NCBI RefSeq assembly: GCF_030123065.1
Contig: NZ_CP126093.1
Span: 934,001-998,000 of the forward strand
Length of the DNA: 64,000 nt
Source of the DNA: Neobacillus sp. DY30
Lineage (GTDB): Bacteria; Bacillota; Bacilli; Bacillales; Cytobacillaceae
Direction of reading: 5' to 3'
Of the stretch, positions 61,901 through 64,000 are shown in pieces. The translations under genes were made by a program, and so were the position numbers. Below the pieces are notes generated by a model. That model was not told where the DNA came from, searched no databases, and worked only from the letters and a program-made list of their open reading frames with translations. Each line of letters opens with the position of its first letter. The stretch's first letter is position 1.

Positions 61901-62642
61901 ACAACTGACAAAATCATATCTAGAAGGAAAAACGGCGATAAACAACCTATCATTTGAGTTGAATAAGGGTGAATGCCTGGGTCTCGTTGGTGAGAGTGGC
62001 TGTGGTAAAAGCTCATTGGCTCGTTGTTTATTACGAATTGAACCGATTAACAGTGGGTCAATCTACTTTAAGAATGAGGCAATCGAACAGCTTAATGACC
62101 GTCAGTTACAACCCTATCGAAAAAAAATTCAAATCGTCTTTCAAAATCCATCAGCTGCTTTAAATCCAAAGCTTAAAATAAAGGACTCACTGGTTGACCC
62201 TTATAACCAGTACAGTAAGGAGCTTAAGCTTAGCCATTTTTCCTATAGCTCTAAGGAATCCTTTGTAAAGCAGCTTCTTGAAGCTGTTGAATTGCCGCCG
62301 GAGTTAGCTAATCAATATCCTCATGAATTAAGTGGGGGGCAGAGGCAACGTATAACAATTGCCCGAGCTATTAGCATTGAACCAGAGCTCATTGTTCTAG
62401 ATGAGCCGACCGCAAGCCTTGATGTCATCTCACAAGGGGCCGTACTTAAGTTATTGACAAAGCTGCGGGAAACTTTAAATCTCTCTTACTTGTTTATTTC
62501 ACATGACCTTGCTGCTGTGAGTCAAATAAGCCAGCGGATCATGGTGATGAAAGATGGGAAGCTTATCGATCAATTCCACGGTGATCAGTTATTTGCTGAG
62601 GAGCGCCATCCTTATACAAAAGAGCTTATTTCAATTTTTTAG
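61881..62642 (+). CDS. ABC ATPase, NikE/OppF type
   Basis: 253 residues from ATG 61881; AGGAGG at 61866 fixes the start, and the gene overlaps the end of the previous one by 20 bases. Walker A GESGCGKS, Q-loop FQNPSAALNP, signature LSGGQRQRITIARAI, Walker B LIVLDEPTASLD, switch His in FISHDLAAV. Final gene of the importer operon. Confidence 0.94.
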   Translation: MNLLTVKQLTKSYLEGKTAINNLSFELNKGECLGLVGESGCGKSSLARCLLRIEPINSGSIYFKNEAIEQLNDRQLQPYRKKIQIVFQNPSAALNPKLKIKDSLVDPYNQYSKELKLSHFSYSSKESFVKQLLEAVELPPELANQYPHELSGGQRQRITIARAISIEPELIVLDEPTASLDVISQGAVLKLLTKLRETLNLSYLFISHDLAAVSQISQRIMVMKDGKLIDQFHGDQLFAEERHPYTKELISIF

Positions 62643-62664
62643 ATAGAAACGATAGTGAATGATG

Positions 62665-62695
62665 ACCGCTCTCATTCTAAAGTGAGGCGGTTTTA
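62665..62695 (+). terminator. Terminator of the peptide/nickel-type importer operon
   Basis: ACCGC-t-CTCA pairs with TGAG-GCGGT around an eight-base loop, then TTTTA. Confidence 0.8.
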
Positions 62696-62783
62696 CCATT
62701 ATTGTTAACATACGAAAAAGGTAAAAAAATCATTATAGGTAGTCGATATAGTTGTATAAATATCAAAACAGATTATGAAATAA

Positions 62784-62797
62784 TGAAAACGCTAACA
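62784..62797 (+). promoter_or_regulatory. cre site (CcpA operator) upstream of the GH59-like gene
   Basis: TGAAAACGCTAACA fits the cre consensus TGWAANCGNTNWCA at every position, about 190 bases before the start codon. The rest of the 290-base leader shows no other clear element; TATAAA-like sequence near 62955 is too close to the gene to judge. Confidence 0.75.
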
Positions 62798-62985
62798 ATA
62801 TGTTACCGAAAAACTCAGATAATTATTGAGATAAAAAAGGAGGATAGTAATTAACATTAGTGTTTTACCTTTACGCAGCTCCTTAGACAAACCTCAGAAA
62901 ACATATCTACTAGGAAATCCACCAGATTAGCCACTAAAAACTAGCATTACCATATATAAAAGCGAAGGAGAAGGGATGAAAGTAC

Positions 62986-64000
62986 ATGGGAAGACAAACA
63001 AAAAAAATTAAAAAAATGATAGGCAATCTCTGTGTTGCTTCCATGCTGGTTGGATCTTTTGGCTTAATAGGTTCAAACGAAACAAAAGCTGAAGTCATCA
63101 CAAAAACCATTACCATTGACGGAAACAATGTTGATCAATACAACCGCTTTAAAGGGTTTGGAACCGTAACAGCTAATAATACATCTCGATTGATGTTAGA
63201 TTACAAAGAAGAGCACCCAGAAGAATACTGGAAAATAATGAACAAGCTATTTAATAAGGATACCGGCGCAGGACTCGCGCACGTCAAGATAGAATTAGGA
63301 GGCGATGTTAACTCATCTTCCGGAACAGAACCTGCAACGATGCGTTATGCGGATGAAGCAGCAAATGTTCTCAGAGGGGCAGGATTCCAGTTTGCAGCAG
63401 ATGCCAAATCTATTAATCCGGATATTACCACCGAAATTCTGCGTTGGGGTGAACCTCGGTTTACATGGAATGGCTCTTCAAAAAATGAATATGAGAATCG
63501 ATATCAATGGTACAAGCAGACAATAGATGCTGTTTATAATGAATATGGCTTTAAATTGGATTATGTTGGTATCTCTCAAAATGAAAGAGCACAAAACAAT
63601 AATCGTATTGAAACAGAGTGGTTAAAATACTTCACAACAAAAATTAAACAAGAGCCTAATTATGAATCAGACTATAAGCATATTAAACTTGTTGCAGCAG
63701 ACGGCTATCGTGATACCAAATCAATCAGCCGTGTCCTGCTCGATCATCCAGATTTGATTGATGAAATAGATGTCATCAGCTCCCATTATGGTCTGACCGG
63801 TTCCACGGAATTAAATCAATTACAAGCAAAACTAATAGCCGATGGCAAGAAGCCAAAAGAAAGCTGGGTGTCAGAAGGAATTGCTCCGATGATTAATGCC
63901 CGTTATCGTGAAAATATGGAGCCAAATTATAAGGGGCTTGGAGGAAAAGCAGGGATTATCGACGTCACTTCGCGTATTATTTCTGTTTATTCATGGACAG
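62986..64000 (+). CDS. Secreted GH59-like glycosidase (galactocerebrosidase family), 3' end outside window
   Basis: 338 N-terminal residues are visible and the frame is open at the window end. A signal peptide (KKMIGNLCVASMLVGSFGLI, cleavage near TKAE) precedes a barrel that looks like GH59: RFKGFGTVTANNTSRLMLDY, HVKIELGGDVNSSSGTEP, the probable acid/base Glu200 in ISQNER, and the probable nucleophile Glu297 in WVSEG. GH59 enzymes cut beta-galactosides; bacterial members are large, with extra beta and lectin-like domains. GH30 is the main alternative. The start is debatable: AAGGAG is best placed for an ATG at 62976, which opens a different frame of only 11 codons. Confidence 0.78.
   Translation, partial: MGRQTKKIKKMIGNLCVASMLVGSFGLIGSNETKAEVITKTITIDGNNVDQYNRFKGFGTVTANNTSRLMLDYKEEHPEEYWKIMNKLFNKDTGAGLAHVKIELGGDVNSSSGTEPATMRYADEAANVLRGAGFQFAADAKSINPDITTEILRWGEPRFTWNGSSKNEYENRYQWYKQTIDAVYNEYGFKLDYVGISQNERAQNNNRIETEWLKYFTTKIKQEPNYESDYKHIKLVAADGYRDTKSISRVLLDHPDLIDEIDVISSHYGLTGSTELNQLQAKLIADGKKPKESWVSEGIAPMINARYRENMEPNYKGLGGKAGIIDVTSRIISVYSWT

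Overview
The window is a stretch of a low-GC, endospore-forming Firmicute chromosome, most likely a Bacillaceae member (Bacillus, Neobacillus or Priestia type). The evidence is a complete ger germination locus, Bacillus-type AGGAGG ribosome-binding sites, YesMN-, LicR- and SacT-type regulators, a CIRCE element, Zur boxes and an mdx/mal cluster. The species cannot be fixed from sequence alone. No rRNA, tRNA, CRISPR, prophage or intact insertion sequence was seen.

Layout. 1-1.4 kb: end of a VOC protein, a truncated haemoglobin with an Fnr-like box, then three 237-bp tandem repeats. 1.4-9.1 kb: SDR reductase, a sugar ABC importer without ATPase, and a divergent YesM/YesN-type two-component pair that probably controls it. 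9.2-10.6 kb: secreted glycerophosphodiesterase and a decayed AraC gene. 10.6-14.7 kb: germinant-receptor genes, with the B subunit divergent from A and C. 14.8-24.4 kb: a fructan/sucrose island made of a LamG-GH32 enzyme, three tandem GH68 levansucrase-like enzymes, a sucrose PTS permease and a SacT/LicT-type antiterminator, with two RNA antiterminator/terminator switches ahead of the enzyme genes.

24.5-26.6 kb: a decayed copy of an AraC-isomerase pair followed by an intact ThuA-like gene. 26.7-36.8 kb: maltodextrin cluster (two GH13_31 glucosidases, a neopullulanase-type enzyme, MdxEFG-like importer, LacI regulator). 36.8-41.5 kb: the intact AraC regulator facing an operon of two TIM-barrel sugar isomerase/epimerases and two Gfo/Idh/MocA dehydrogenases, a set that resembles 3-keto-glycoside pathways. 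41.5-46.6 kb: MATE pseudogene, PAS-GGDEF-EAL protein, putative spore-coat protein, SRPBCC/ArsR pair, LysE exporter. 46.7-52.6 kb: cellobiose/lichenan-type PTS operon with its own HPr and a divergent LicR-type regulator. 52.6-54.6 kb: htpG preceded by CIRCE. 54.7-57.6 kb: zinc-starvation genes (zinc-binding lipoprotein, YciC/ZinU GTPase, zinc-independent L33) with Zur boxes. 57.7-62.6 kb: five-gene peptide/nickel-type ABC importer. 62.8 kb to the end: a cre site and the 5' part of a secreted GH59-like glycosidase.

Together the region reads as a carbohydrate-scavenging island for fructans, alpha-glucans, beta-glucosides and possibly oxidised glycosides and galactosides. It carries several layers of local control and clear traces of duplication and decay.
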